Shown: positions 1-8,906 of the stretch, piece after piece
How the letters are laid out: each line of letters opens with the position of its first letter
Numbering within the stretch: the stretch's first letter is position 1
Origin: Streptomyces globisporus
GTDB taxonomy: Bacteria > Actinomycetota > Actinomycetes > Streptomycetales > Streptomycetaceae
NCBI GenBank assembly: GCA_014649555.1
Contig: BMTG01000003.1
Coordinates: forward strand, 372,001-436,000
Direction of reading: 5' to 3'
DNA length: 64,000 nt
The notes under the pieces: model-generated
Databases searched by the model: none
The model's input: the letters and a program-made list of their open reading frames with translations, nothing else
What the model was told of the DNA's origin: nothing
Program-made: the position numbers and the translations under genes

Positions 1-404
1 TGGTTGGTGGACACCCAGTCCCGATCGGCGTCGGTGATCTCGTCATCGACCCAGATGAACGGGCGTCCGTCCGCCCATGCCGCCAGGGTTCGGGTCTTCC
101 AGTGGAGCCCGAACCACTGGTCCTCGCGTTCATGCGCGTCGGAGGGTTCCGGCCAGTGCACGACCGGCAGGGGCGGCAGGCCGAGCCGCGGTGCTATGTC
201 GGTGTTCGCCGTCTCCTCCCAGGTGGTGGCCCAGACCAGCTCGCACGGCAGTGCCGCGAGCCGGGGTCCAAGGTGCGGGTCGAGCCGCGTCAGGTGCGAA
301 TCTGTCGCGGTGCCTGACGGCTCGCGCTGCGGGCCGTTACCGAACGGCAGGAGAGGTCCGTCGACGTCCAGGAACAGCAGCGGGCGTTCCTTGGGCTCAC
401 TCAT
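1..404 (-). CDS. HAD-domain protein, 3' end outside the window
   Basis: Reverse-strand frame starting with ATG at 404 and open to the window edge, so the C-terminus is missing. The protein begins MSEPKERPLLFLDVDGPLLP, and LFLDVDG is the HAD nucleophile motif (DxD). Further on, VWATTWEETAN and FIWVDDEITDADRDW fit the later HAD motifs of the small actinobacterial HAD-like phosphatases. Its start codon overlaps the stop codon of the transposase (ATGA at 401-404), so it is probably translated by coupling from the IS transcript. It may therefore be a passenger gene of the IS element. The substrate cannot be told. Family assignment is good; biological role is unknown. Confidence 0.75.
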   Translation of the reverse strand, partial: MSEPKERPLLFLDVDGPLLPFGNGPQREPSGTATDSHLTRLDPHLGPRLAALPCELVWATTWEETANTDIAPRLGLPPLPVVHWPEPSDAHEREDQWFGLHWKTRTLAAWADGRPFIWVDDEITDADRDWVSTN

Positions 405-1654
405 GCCGCAGCCTCCTGCTCACGCTCGACCAGCACGCCGCGTTCGAAGCGGGCGCCGTTGCGGACGAGGGCGACAAGGTGGGGTGCAGTGATCGCGCGC
501 CAGCGGGCCTGGGCGGACTCGGCGAGCTTGAACACCATCGCCAGGGCCGCGGCCGGGCTGCCGGCACCGCGTGTGACCTTGGTCCGCAACTTCACCGTGC
601 TGAAGGTCGACTCGATCGGATTTGTCGTGCGCAGGTGGACCCAGTGCTCGGCCGGCAAGTCGTAGAACGCCAGGAGTTCGTCGGCATCGTCGGTGATCTT
701 TTTGACGGCCTTGGGCCACTTGGCGCCGTAGGCGCGTTCGAAGTCTTTCACCGCCTTCTCGGCGTGATCGCGGTCCTCGGCGTTGTAGATCTCCTGCAGC
801 GCTTTCTTCGCGCCGGGCTGGGCCGATTTCGGCAGGGCATTGACCACGTTCCGGGTTTTGTGAACCCAGCACCTTTGATGTCTGGCCTGCGGAAACAGCT
901 CGGCCAGGGCCCGCCACAGACCCATGGCTCCGTCGCCGACGACGAGCTCGGGGTCGCGCATGCCGCGCCGGCGGCAGTCCCGCAGGAGGTCGGCCCAGGA
1001 CTCGGTCGACTCGCGCAGGCCCTCGGCGAGCGCGATCAGCTCCTTGCTGCCGTCGGGGCGCACGCCCATGAGGACCAGGACGCAGGAGCGGGCCTGGCCG
1101 AGGCGGACCTTGGGGTGGACGCCGTCGGCCCACACGTACACGTAGTCGGATCCGGACAGGTCCCGGTCCTGGAAGGCGGCGTGATCGTCGCTCCACTGCT
1201 TGGTCAGCCGGGTCACCGTGGCCGGCGAGAGCCCAGCGGCCGAGCCGAGGAGCTGCTCCATCGCGGGCACGAAGTCGCCGGAGGACAGACCGTGCAAGTA
1301 GAGCAGGGGCAGGACCTCGCTGATCTTCGGGGACTTCCGGCACCAGGGGGTAAGAATCTTCGACGAGAACCGCTTGCGCTCGCCCCTCTCGCCATCGACC
1401 CGCTTGTCGTTCACCCGCGGCGCCTTCACCGCAATCGGCCCGGCGGCGGTGGCCACCGTCCGCTCGCGGTGGTGGCCGTTGCGGACCACCAGACGGCGAC
1501 CGGCCTCGTCCCGCTCGCCCGCCAACTCAGCTATGTACTGGTTGACCTCGGCTTCCAGGGCCGCAGCGAGCATCCGACGGGCTCCCTCGCGGATGATGTC
1601 GTCCATCAGGGAGCCGCTCTGGGTGGTGCCGTTCTCGTTGACTACGCTCAGCAC
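401..1654 (-). CDS. IS256-family (Mutator-type) transposase
   Basis: The 417-residue protein has the usual length for this family. The N-terminus (LMDDIIREGARRMLAAALEA) and the middle block ending LLYLHGLSSGDFVPAMEQ are typical of Streptomyces IS256 transposases. The DDE triad is visible: Asp177 in VWADGVHP, Asp241 in VVGDGAMG, and Glu348 in TTNPIESTFSTVKLRT. CxxH-like RCWVHKTRNV precedes the third acidic residue, as expected. The frame is intact, so the enzyme may be active. Its stop codon overlaps the start of the HAD gene by four bases, and downstream of its 5' end lies the integrase it has truncated. Confidence 0.93.
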   Translation of the reverse strand: MLSVVNENGTTQSGSLMDDIIREGARRMLAAALEAEVNQYIAELAGERDEAGRRLVVRNGHHRERTVATAAGPIAVKAPRVNDKRVDGERGERKRFSSKILTPWCRKSPKISEVLPLLYLHGLSSGDFVPAMEQLLGSAAGLSPATVTRLTKQWSDDHAAFQDRDLSGSDYVYVWADGVHPKVRLGQARSCVLVLMGVRPDGSKELIALAEGLRESTESWADLLRDCRRRGMRDPELVVGDGAMGLWRALAELFPQARHQRCWVHKTRNVVNALPKSAQPGAKKALQEIYNAEDRDHAEKAVKDFERAYGAKWPKAVKKITDDADELLAFYDLPAEHWVHLRTTNPIESTFSTVKLRTKVTRGAGSPAAALAMVFKLAESAQARWRAITAPHLVALVRNGARFERGVLVEREQEAAA

Positions 1655-1783
1655 GGGCGTGCCTTCCCGACCCGCGCTGCAACGCGGGCCTACTCGATGA
1701 CCAGAAATCGATCACTCGGGAAGGTACGCCCTCCGCGTTCCGCGAGGCACCCCTCCCGAGCCCGATCCACAGGTCTTGAGCAT

Positions 1784-2880
1784 TGCTCAGGCCGAGCTCG
1801 ACCTTCCTGGTGTCGAAGTGCCCCTCGAAGGCGTGCCACTCGTCGGCGGTCGGGTCGCGGTACTCGGATACGGGGCGGGCTTGGCGCCGGTTGGCGAGGA
1901 ACTGCTGGTAGTGCTGCACGACGTCCTCTTCGAAGACCGCCACGTAGCCGCGCGGTCTGGATGTTGAGGTGTCCGAGCAGCGCGGCGCCGATGTGGATTG
2001 GCACTCCGCTGTTGACGAGGTCGGTGGCGAACAGTCTTCGGAAGTCGTGTGCCGTGAAGTGAACATCGTGGAAGCGGTGGTCCACCGCTTCGAGTCTCTT
2101 GCACGCTGCCTTGAGAAGTCTGTTCACGACTGGTGCGCTGATGCAGCCGCTGGCGTGGTTCATCGAGCGCTGGAAGAGGAACGGCAGGGGCTCGCCCATG
2201 ATCTTCTCGTGGCTGTCCCAGCGGCGCAGAACACGCACAGGTCTGCCATTGGCTGTCAGCCGCCGGAGGATCTCGGCGATCGCGTGGAAGAGCTCGGCAG
2301 ACATCGGGATGACGCGCTCCCGGTCGTTCTTCGACGGAGCGATGACCAGCAGCCCGATCAGCTCGCCGTTCGGCCGCTGATACTGGCGAATGCTCAGGTG
2401 GGTGAGTTCCATGAGCTCCTCGACCCTGATCCCGGTGAGGCGTAGGACATGAACGGTCGCCCACGTCCAGAAAGCCTCGTCCTCACGCACGACGGCGTTG
2501 ACCGCCTCGCCGGTCTCGGTGTCCCGGCAGCGGAACGGTGCCTCTCCGTCCCAGAGCACGCGCTGCTGGTCGTGACGGGTCAAGGGCCGGAGATAACGGC
2601 GCCCGTCGCACGTGAACTCCTCACCCGGCTGCACCTCCTTCACTGCCGACAGCAGGGTACGAGCGGAGACTAGTTCCGTGTCGACGTGCTCAACGAGGAC
2701 GGATAGGAGAGGCTGGAGCGTTCGAACCCGGGCGTGTACCAGCTCGGTGCGTTTCCTGGCCCGCGCACTGTAGCCGCGGGTCAGGGGGCCCAGCAGCGCG
2801 GGCTGCTGCACGACGGAAGCGAGCCGAGCGGCGTACTCCGTCTCCTCGCCGAGCCCGCCGGGTCCGTCGGGCACTGGGGC
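1784..2880 (-). pseudogene. Tyrosine recombinase (integrase), frameshifted and truncated
   Basis: The reverse strand encodes a phage/ICE-type integrase catalytic domain. The Arg of TGIRVEELMELTH, the HDFRRLFATDLVNSG block (H-x-x-R) and the His of LLGHLNIQT are in one frame. The continuation with the nucleophile Tyr, RGYVAVFEEDVVQHYQQFL, is in another frame. The shift occurs at about 1967, after the codons for NIQT, and fits one added or two lost bases. After FDTRKVELG the C-terminus is lost at the IS256 insertion. The N-terminal arm-binding region also appears cut, near 2850-2880, where family-like sequence fades. It cannot make a working recombinase as it stands. Confidence 0.8.
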
Positions 2881-3156
2881 CAGCGTGCCCTCACGCGCTC
2901 GCTCCTGGCCGCCGCCGACCAGGCCGGCCGAAGCATCCAGGCGTACTCCGACGACCCGATGAACACACCGTTCCAGCTCGTCGCCGGTGCTCGCCGGGCC
3001 CTCGCCGACATCGGCGCCATCCGCACCCGCTGGCAGCACACCACCGGGCACGCCCTCCCCCCACCTGCCCGAGCCGCACGCGCCGGACCCGCGGCCCGCC
3101 GCGCCCCCGCCGTCTCGCCGCTGGCGCGTCCCGTCGCCGCCGGCCGGACCCCCTGA
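2812..3156 (+). pseudogene. 3' fragment of a plasmid/ICE gene, possibly a relaxase
   Basis: An open forward frame with coding character reads LTRSLLAAADQAGRSIQAY, then SDDPMNTPFQLVAGARRALA, and stops at 3156. It lies 16 bases upstream of the DUF317 gene. In Streptomyces integrative elements the gene before DUF317 is often a mobilisation or relaxase gene with a long C-terminal tail. This fragment resembles such a tail, but the catalytic domain is absent and the identification is from context and memory of the tail only. Its 5' side is cut where the oppositely oriented integrase remnant begins. Confidence 0.35.
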
Positions 3157-3172
3157 TCCCCGAAAGGCCCCG

Positions 3173-4768
3173 ATGCCGTACGCCCCCGCCAACGCCCACA
3201 TCCACTTCGCCCTCCACCCCGACCACCATCCCGCCGTCATCGCCACCACGACAGGCCCCACGGCCGACGCCGCCCGCTCCCACCTCCACGACCTCGGATG
3301 GCGTAGCACCGGCCCGACCACGATGGTCCTGGCCCGCATCGACTGCGAAGAGCCTCATCACACCGCCCAGGCCGCCGAGCAGCTCCGGCGGTACGGCTTC
3401 ACCACCGAGATCTACCCCGCCCTACAGGAGGAGATCGACACCGAGTGGACCTGGGCGAACTACCCCATGTCCTGGTGCAGCCGCGACGAGGTCCGCGAGG
3501 TGAGCGCCGAGGCCCAGCGCATCCACGACGACATCGCCGAAGGCCGCCTGACCATCCACCTGCACGCCCACGACGGCCACACCACCGTCGCCGTCGGCTC
3601 CTACAAGGAAGGCGTCCGGCGGCACGTGCACCTCCACGGCGAGGACCACCTCCGCCAGGAGACCGACCTCACGTTCCCCACCGAAGCGGAGGCGGTCGCC
3701 GAGTTCCACCGCCTCTACGGCGTCGCCGTCCGCCCCGGCCCCGCCCCGCTCACCAGCCGAGAGCAGGCCGCCCGCCAGCTCCTCGTGGGCAAGCCCCCGT
3801 CCGCCGCCGAGGAGACCCCTGCCCCCGCGGCCGAACCGCCGGCCGCGGAGCCTGGCGAGCACGAAGCATTCCTCGCCGCCCTCTTCGACGAGGACCGCCA
3901 GTGGGAGAAGTACCGCCCCTTCGACGAAACGGCCATCGCCTCCCACGAATCCCTCACCGTTCGGGCCGAGTTCGACCACGAAGCACGCCACCGCACCGAC
4001 GTCGCCTGGACGATCGCCGAGTACGACGGCCCCGTCGGCGAGCGCCTCTGGCACGCCACCCTGACCGCCAGCACCCCCGTCCCCCTCATCCGCGCGATAC
4101 TCCAGCACCTCGACTCCCCGCCGCTCAGCACCGCGGACCACCCGGACAACGTCCTCCACGGCGCCGCCTGGCACCCGGCGAGCCACCCCGCCCGCACCAC
4201 CTGGACGGCACCGGACCGAACCATCGCCTTCGAGTCCACCCCGCACGCCACGGCGGACCGATGGACGCTGTACGGCGGGGAGGACCTCGACCGGGTGGCG
4301 TGGACCATCCGCCTCTCCGCCGGCGTTCCCCACGCCCTCCTGGCCGAGCTCGCCCAGACCGCCGTGGACCTGTTCCCGTCGACCACACGGCCAGCTCCGA
4401 GGCCGCTTCCGGCGCCCGCCGGCTGGCTTCCCGCAGCCGTGCCTGCCCAGCGTGCCCGCGGTAGGCAACCGACCCCGACAGCTGCTGTCGTAGGGGGGCT
4501 GACTACTGAGGGCCAGGCACCCTGGGTTGTTGGGGAACGCTCTGCGGACTCGCGCCCAAGGGAGGGGCTTTACCTCTGCTGCCCTCGATGCAGACTGCGC
4601 CTGTCTGAGCGCCGAAGGCGTGTCAGGGACCAAGCTGTCGTTCTCTCGTCTGTACTTACGCCAACCTGTCAGAGCCCCTCAGTAGCCTTGGCTCATGAGG
4701 GCCAACGACTTTTTCCGAACGGTCATCACCGGTACTGGTGGCTGGGGAGAACCCCTAACGGCCTCTGA
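3173..4768 (+). CDS. DUF317-domain protein of integrative elements, altered C-terminus
   Basis: ATG at 3173 (MPYAPANAHIHFALHP) is chosen over the longer frame from 2987 because family members begin this way; the longer frame only overlaps the preceding gene fragment. Two DUF317-like units are visible: one through TEWTWANYPMSWCSRDEVRE and VHLHGEDHLR, and a second from HESLTVRAEFDHEARHRTDVAW to LLAELAQTAVDLF. The family is common on Streptomyces plasmids and ICEs next to mobilisation genes; its function is unknown. Beyond about 4400 the sequence becomes low-quality coding and runs 74 bases into the next gene. The natural end has therefore probably been replaced by rearrangement or lost by frameshift. 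Confidence 0.7.
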   Translation: MPYAPANAHIHFALHPDHHPAVIATTTGPTADAARSHLHDLGWRSTGPTTMVLARIDCEEPHHTAQAAEQLRRYGFTTEIYPALQEEIDTEWTWANYPMSWCSRDEVREVSAEAQRIHDDIAEGRLTIHLHAHDGHTTVAVGSYKEGVRRHVHLHGEDHLRQETDLTFPTEAEAVAEFHRLYGVAVRPGPAPLTSREQAARQLLVGKPPSAAEETPAPAAEPPAAEPGEHEAFLAALFDEDRQWEKYRPFDETAIASHESLTVRAEFDHEARHRTDVAWTIAEYDGPVGERLWHATLTASTPVPLIRAILQHLDSPPLSTADHPDNVLHGAAWHPASHPARTTWTAPDRTIAFESTPHATADRWTLYGGEDLDRVAWTIRLSAGVPHALLAELAQTAVDLFPSTTRPAPRPLPAPAGWLPAAVPAQRARGRQPTPTAAVVGGLTTEGQAPWVVGERSADSRPREGLYLCCPRCRLRLSERRRRVRDQAVVLSSVLTPTCQSPSVALAHEGQRLFPNGHHRYWWLGRTPNGL

Positions 4769-5852
4769 GTTTGAGATGGAACTCGTGGAACGGCTACGCA
4801 AGGGACCTCTGGAAGGCACCTTGGACCGTGACGCGGCCGAGGGTTTGTCCGCGCTGGTGCACTCGGAGCTGGAGCACTGCGGAACCGACAGCGGGCAGCG
4901 GCTCGACGATGAGGAGATCGCAGCTGCGATCAGGTGCCTGAAGGCCATGCTTCGGCGGCTCGGTGTCGCGTTCAACCCGCCCTTCCGGGACTTTCGAGGG
5001 TTCCATGGCTATTGGAGCGCCCAAGGGATGAGTGGCGGAGGCGGCTGGGCCGCGCGTCGGGGGTACCTGAACACGCTCTTCTCGCCGGTCTGGTTGGCCC
5101 TGGATGAACTGGAAGCGGCGGAGGACGAGGGCATCGGCTTCCGTGGGGTCGACGGCGCACCCAAGAACATCATCTTCGCCTCCACTGGGTTCAAGCCCGA
5201 GATCGTCATGAGTCAGGTCATAGACGGGGCGATCGAGATCGTGGAGCACGAAGACAACTGTCTGGTCTACAACCGGCCGCTGACGGAGTCCGGACTGACG
5301 TGGGGGCAACTCGTCGACTGGTGGCGCGAGCGGAACAACATGGGTGAGGCAGACGACCGCACGGCTGCTCGATCCCTGTATGAGCGGCTCAAGGAGTCCC
5401 TTGCCTCAGACGCTGAGCGGTTCGTCTTCCATGCCTTCGGTAGCCGCTATGCCGGGCCCAACGCGATGGAAGAGCCTGCTTTGTTGCCGCAGGTGTATCT
5501 GCACTTCGATCCGCTCACGGAGCGGCAGCGGCGGACCCTGAACAAACCCCGCAGGCTGGCCCGCGAGCGCATGGACTTCCTGCTCCTGCTGCCTGGTGGT
5601 GTGCGCATCGTGATCGAGGTCGACGGCAAGCACCACTACGGTCGGGAGGTTCCCCCTGGATCAGGGAACTGGGAGGCCGCCGCAGACCTCTACTCCGAGA
5701 TGGTCGCGGAGGACCGTGCGCTCCGACTCAAGGGCTACGAGGTTTTCCGCTTCGGGGGGCGAGAGATACTCGAAGCCCGCGAGGATCTCACCTTCATCCG
5801 CCGATTCTTCAGTGATCTGGAGGCTCGATACTGGCCTGCGACACGGCCATGA
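4695..5852 (+). CDS. PD-(D/E)XK nuclease-fold protein, AbiJ-like; candidate defence gene
   Basis: A protein of 385 residues. The N-terminal two thirds (including FRGFHGYWSAQGMSGGGGW and LTWGQLVDWWRERNNM) resemble proteins annotated as AbiJ-related, but I cannot confirm the family. The C-terminal 100 residues carry a clear nuclease signature: Asp294 in RMDFLLLLP, then IVIEVDGKHHYG with Glu308, Asp310 and Lys312, then AEDRALRLKGYEVFRFGGRE. This is the DUF559/Vsr-like arrangement of the PD-(D/E)XK fold, implying DNA or RNA cleavage. It lies alone at the left edge of a defence-rich region, downstream of element remnants. The nuclease call is strong; the abortive-infection role is inferred from fold and neighbourhood. 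Confidence 0.65.
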   Translation: MRANDFFRTVITGTGGWGEPLTASEFEMELVERLRKGPLEGTLDRDAAEGLSALVHSELEHCGTDSGQRLDDEEIAAAIRCLKAMLRRLGVAFNPPFRDFRGFHGYWSAQGMSGGGGWAARRGYLNTLFSPVWLALDELEAAEDEGIGFRGVDGAPKNIIFASTGFKPEIVMSQVIDGAIEIVEHEDNCLVYNRPLTESGLTWGQLVDWWRERNNMGEADDRTAARSLYERLKESLASDAERFVFHAFGSRYAGPNAMEEPALLPQVYLHFDPLTERQRRTLNKPRRLARERMDFLLLLPGGVRIVIEVDGKHHYGREVPPGSGNWEAAADLYSEMVAEDRALRLKGYEVFRFGGREILEAREDLTFIRRFFSDLEARYWPATRP

Positions 5853-5855
5853 CCT

Positions 5856-6092
5856 TTAGGCATTCCGGCTCGACGGCGACCAGAACCCCGGCGTCGTCAC
5901 CGTCAGCACGTATCGCACCGGGTCTCGCAGATAGTCCGGGGCCTGGTGGTTCATCTCCACCTGAGGCACTGGCGACGACTTGACGAAGTCGCACGAACCC
6001 GCGTGTCCTACGCCGTGAAGCCACTCCGAGAGCCGGTCCAGCTCCCGGTACGTCGCGATGTCGCCCTCGTGGCTCCCATATCGCCCGCTCAT
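5856..6092 (-). CDS. Small hypothetical protein (78 aa)
   Basis: A reverse-strand frame from ATG at 6092 (MSGRYGSHEGDIATYRELDR) to TAA at 5856. The third codon positions are GC-rich in this frame, and a GGAGG box lies about ten bases before the ATG. I do not recognise the family; there are no membrane segments or known motifs. It converges with the nuclease gene at 4695-5852 with three bases between the stops. It could be chance, as the codon pattern is the only real support. Confidence 0.4.
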   Translation of the reverse strand: MSGRYGSHEGDIATYRELDRLSEWLHGVGHAGSCDFVKSSPVPQVEMNHQAPDYLRDPVRYVLTVTTPGFWSPSSRNA

Positions 6093-6317
6093 CACTGGTC
6101 CCCCTCCGACCGGCGCACCGAGGCGGCGAACGCGTCGTCCTCGACCGCCCCGCTCGGCCGCCACCCCACCGGCAGCCGTGCCCGACCGTACCGAGGAGGC
6201 GGAGGAGAGGCAGTTGCTGCTCGCGACCGCCACCGCCCACCCGCTCAGCGGTCCCGGCATCGCTGAGCAGACCGGTCTCCCTCGCCTCCCAGCGCGACGG
6301 TGCCGATCTCGAACAAC

Positions 6318-6354
6318 AGCGGTCCCGCACGTACCAAGTACGTGCGGGACCGCT
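6318..6354. terminator. Hairpin terminator
   Basis: A perfect 17-base-pair inverted repeat (left arm AGCGGTCCCGCACGTAC) with a three-base loop. It lies 30 bases beyond the stop of the leftward 840-residue gene and is suited to ending that transcript. Confidence 0.75.
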
Positions 6355-6383
6355 TACTGAAGAGATCAGACCTTCCATGCCAG

Positions 6384-8906
6384 TCAGAGTTGCAGGATCA
6401 GCGTCTCCACCTGGTCGAGCGACGTCACGCTGGCCCGGGCCGCGTCCCGCGCCTTCGACAGCTTCTCCATCCACTCGATCCGCTGATCGGCCGGCAGCCG
6501 ACCTTCTCCGAGCTGGGCCCGCAGGCGACGTGCCTCCTCGAAGTCCGTCATCAGCGTGTGGGCGGAGTCCACTGCCCGCTGGTAACTCCCCTCGACGAGC
6601 TCGACACGGGCGGGCAGCTGCTGCCGCAGCATGTCCAGCTGGTCGCGGGGGTCGACCCGCACCTCCTCGCGGGAGGTGCCGCCGTCGCCGGCACCAGCAC
6701 TGTTCCCGGTGCCCATGGAAGTGCTAGCGTCTCCTCCGGCCGGGGCCGGGCGGCCGAGCTCCACGGGGAACATCTCGTCGAACCACGCCTTGTCGGCGAC
6801 GTAGCCGGTGGGCCGGCCCTCGATGTCCGGGGCGATCACCATGCCCGCGGTGATCGGCGTCCGGTCCTTCTCGCTCCAGTGCTGCTCGCCGTAGCAGACC
6901 AGGGGCGTGCCGTCCTGTGCCTCGGGCGGCTGCGTCGCGTCCGGGTGCTCCAGCACGGCCTTCGTGAACGCCAGGAGAAGGGCCCGGCTGATGTTCGGGA
7001 CGTTGTTCTGCGTGTACGCCAGGGTGAGGGCGGCGAGGGCACTGCTGGGGCTGCGGCGCACGCCCTTGCGTCCGTCTCCCGCCTCGCTGCCCTGGCCGGG
7101 CGTGATGAACGGCTGCGGTCCGTGGATCAGCGCAGGCGCCATCCGCTTGACCAGGGCGGCCCAGGCGGTCGGGTCACCGGCCTCCGCCCCGAGGAACAGC
7201 TCCCTCAGCGGCCGGGGGTCCTGCACGGCGCCCTTCTGGACCTCCTTCGTGCCGAAGAAGCCCAGCGCGGAGAGGATGTTGCCCTGATGGAGGAACAGCT
7301 GCGCGACGGCGGCGGACCACAGCCGCGTGCGCGCCTCGGCGGTCTTCGCCCGGATCTGGCTCCACGCCGACTCCTGCAGTGCGCCCCGCACGATCGGCCA
7401 GAACCGCCCCGTGTCGCGGACGGTCCGCCTGCTCGACTTCGGAGTGTTCTCGGGCGGGATCTCGGGAAACACGAGCGCGGTGATGGCCCGCACCGCGATG
7501 TCGCGCAGCACGGTGGGGGAGACCTCCTCGCCGGCGGGGACGAGCGGTTCGAGCGGGTCGAGCGGCCCGTTGGCGGTCAGGGCGTCGCGCACGTCGGCCA
7601 GGTCGAGGAAGTCCACACCACGGGCGTTGGGGAACGCCTCGGCGAGGGCCGCAGCCAGGGCCGACTCCCTGGCGTAGGAGTCGACGAGCGTCGCGAACAG
7701 GGCGATCAGGCGCGCGTCCTCCTCGTAGGGCTGGATGCCGCGCAGGTGATCGTTGACGTTCAGCGTCCGCAGGACGTGTTCCAGCGCCTCCGGCCTGCTG
7801 CAGCCGATCACGATCTCCGCGGACACCGTGGCGATCTTCCCCGCCCGCAGCGACGGGTCGGTCGGCAGTGTTTCCGGCTCGGCAGCGTCCTGGTTGAGCC
7901 GGTGAGAGAGCCGGTTCAGGATCTCCCGCAGACTTAGCAGCAGCAGTCCGGGGTCGGTCTTCTCCTTCGGCAGGGACACCAAGGACTGGGGCATTCCCGT
8001 CACCAGGTGCTCCGGACGCACGCGGAAGACTTCCAGACGGGCCAGCGCCCGGTTGTTGCCGGTCACGGCGGCCAGCCGCCACGGCTTCGACACCGTGCCG
8101 TCGGAGTTGGTGATCTGCCACTGCTGCAGGACGTTCATGCCCTTGGAGAGCTGGCCCGCGTCCACCAGGGACTCCACCAGGTCGTACCCGCGAGTCCTGC
8201 CGGCACGCTCCAGGCTCTCGGCGGCGTAGCGCTGCAGGTGGAGGGCCACTGCGTACGGCTGCTCCGCCAGGACGAGCGCCGCCTTCGGCTCCCCCGCCTC
8301 CTCCGCGGAGCGAACCACGGGACGCGGCCTCCGGTTACCCAGGGCAGCGAGGAGGACCTGACGCCTGCCCTCAAGCTCGGTCACTCGGCGAAGGGCGTCC
8401 TGGTGCTTCTGCGTGGCCGCCGTCAGCGCCTGCGCGGCGTACGACTCGTCTCCCGGCGCGCGACGGCAAGCCTCCACCTCCTTCTCGGCGGACTTCGCGG
8501 CCTTCGTGGCTTCCTCCAGCGCCGCCTCGGCGGCGACGAGGTCCTCGACACGCTGGTTGGCCTCCGGGAGGGGCGGGGACCAGGCCGGGACAGTGCGGTC
8601 GTTGAGGTGCCACGGGGCAGCCGCGGCGCCGTGGATGTCGCACATAAGCAGCAGCACCTGATCGGTACCGGCCTGCACGAGCCGGTGGGCAGTCTGCTTG
8701 AGAACCTTCTTGCCGCGCTGGGTGGAGATCAGGTTCCTGATCTCGGTGTCCGGAAGAGCGGTGGCGAGACCCTCGGTGATCGCCTGCCGGGGAGGCGGTA
8801 CTACCCCCAGGTCTGCGCAGGTGTTCTCGACGGCGTCCGCGAGGCGCTCACCCCAGGTGGTGGTGCCGACGTAGGGGTAGTCGCCGTCAGGCCGTTTCGT
8901 GGCCAT
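6384..8906 (-). CDS. Unrecognised 840-aa protein with coiled coils; candidate defence component
   Basis: Start ATG at 8906 (MATKRPDGDYPYVGTTTWGE); a longer frame to 9062 exists but adds low-complexity residues. I do not recognise the family. Visible features are a helical, charged stretch around residues 125-195 (RVEDLVAAEAALEEATKAAK and following), likely coiled coil, and a short segment WRLAAVTGNNRALARLEVF. The latter faintly recalls the GxxR motif of ParB/DGQHR-type domains. There is a long alpha-helical middle, and a second charged helical end from DPRDQLDMLRQQLPARVELV. There is no signal peptide and there are no membrane helices, so it is cytosolic. It is divergent from the DUF3800 gene across about 500 bases. 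Placement inside a defence island suggests a role there, which is inference only. Confidence 0.6.
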   Translation of the reverse strand: MATKRPDGDYPYVGTTTWGERLADAVENTCADLGVVPPPRQAITEGLATALPDTEIRNLISTQRGKKVLKQTAHRLVQAGTDQVLLLMCDIHGAAAAPWHLNDRTVPAWSPPLPEANQRVEDLVAAEAALEEATKAAKSAEKEVEACRRAPGDESYAAQALTAATQKHQDALRRVTELEGRRQVLLAALGNRRPRPVVRSAEEAGEPKAALVLAEQPYAVALHLQRYAAESLERAGRTRGYDLVESLVDAGQLSKGMNVLQQWQITNSDGTVSKPWRLAAVTGNNRALARLEVFRVRPEHLVTGMPQSLVSLPKEKTDPGLLLLSLREILNRLSHRLNQDAAEPETLPTDPSLRAGKIATVSAEIVIGCSRPEALEHVLRTLNVNDHLRGIQPYEEDARLIALFATLVDSYARESALAAALAEAFPNARGVDFLDLADVRDALTANGPLDPLEPLVPAGEEVSPTVLRDIAVRAITALVFPEIPPENTPKSSRRTVRDTGRFWPIVRGALQESAWSQIRAKTAEARTRLWSAAVAQLFLHQGNILSALGFFGTKEVQKGAVQDPRPLRELFLGAEAGDPTAWAALVKRMAPALIHGPQPFITPGQGSEAGDGRKGVRRSPSSALAALTLAYTQNNVPNISRALLLAFTKAVLEHPDATQPPEAQDGTPLVCYGEQHWSEKDRTPITAGMVIAPDIEGRPTGYVADKAWFDEMFPVELGRPAPAGGDASTSMGTGNSAGAGDGGTSREEVRVDPRDQLDMLRQQLPARVELVEGSYQRAVDSAHTLMTDFEEARRLRAQLGEGRLPADQRIEWMEKLSKARDAARASVTSLDQVETLILQL

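Larger units (their letters stand above)
1..1786. mobile_element. IS256-family element carrying a HAD passenger gene (partial)
   Basis: The element comprises the transposase at 401-1654 and probably the coupled HAD gene that runs off the left edge. The right boundary is placed near 1786 because the interrupted integrase reading frame loses family resemblance just after the residues FDTRKVELG. At that point a near-palindrome TGAGCATTGCTCA begins. The second end lies outside the window, so terminal repeats and target duplication cannot be checked. The boundary is approximate. Confidence 0.55.

Noticed and set aside
77-2062. 661-codon forward frame over the IS256 element
   Set aside because: It is the shadow of the transposase and integrase remnants on the other strand; no family resemblance and no ribosome site.
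3422-4633. 403-codon reverse frame over the DUF317 gene
   Set aside because: Low-complexity Gly/Val/Arg product, antisense to a gene with clear family motifs.
5809-6474. 221-codon reverse frame around 6 kb
   Set aside because: It crosses the terminator at 6318-6354 and overlaps the better-supported 78-residue frame.
6300-7937. 545-codon forward frame opposite the 840-aa gene
   Set aside because: Antisense shadow typical of high-GC DNA; codon pattern favours the reverse strand.
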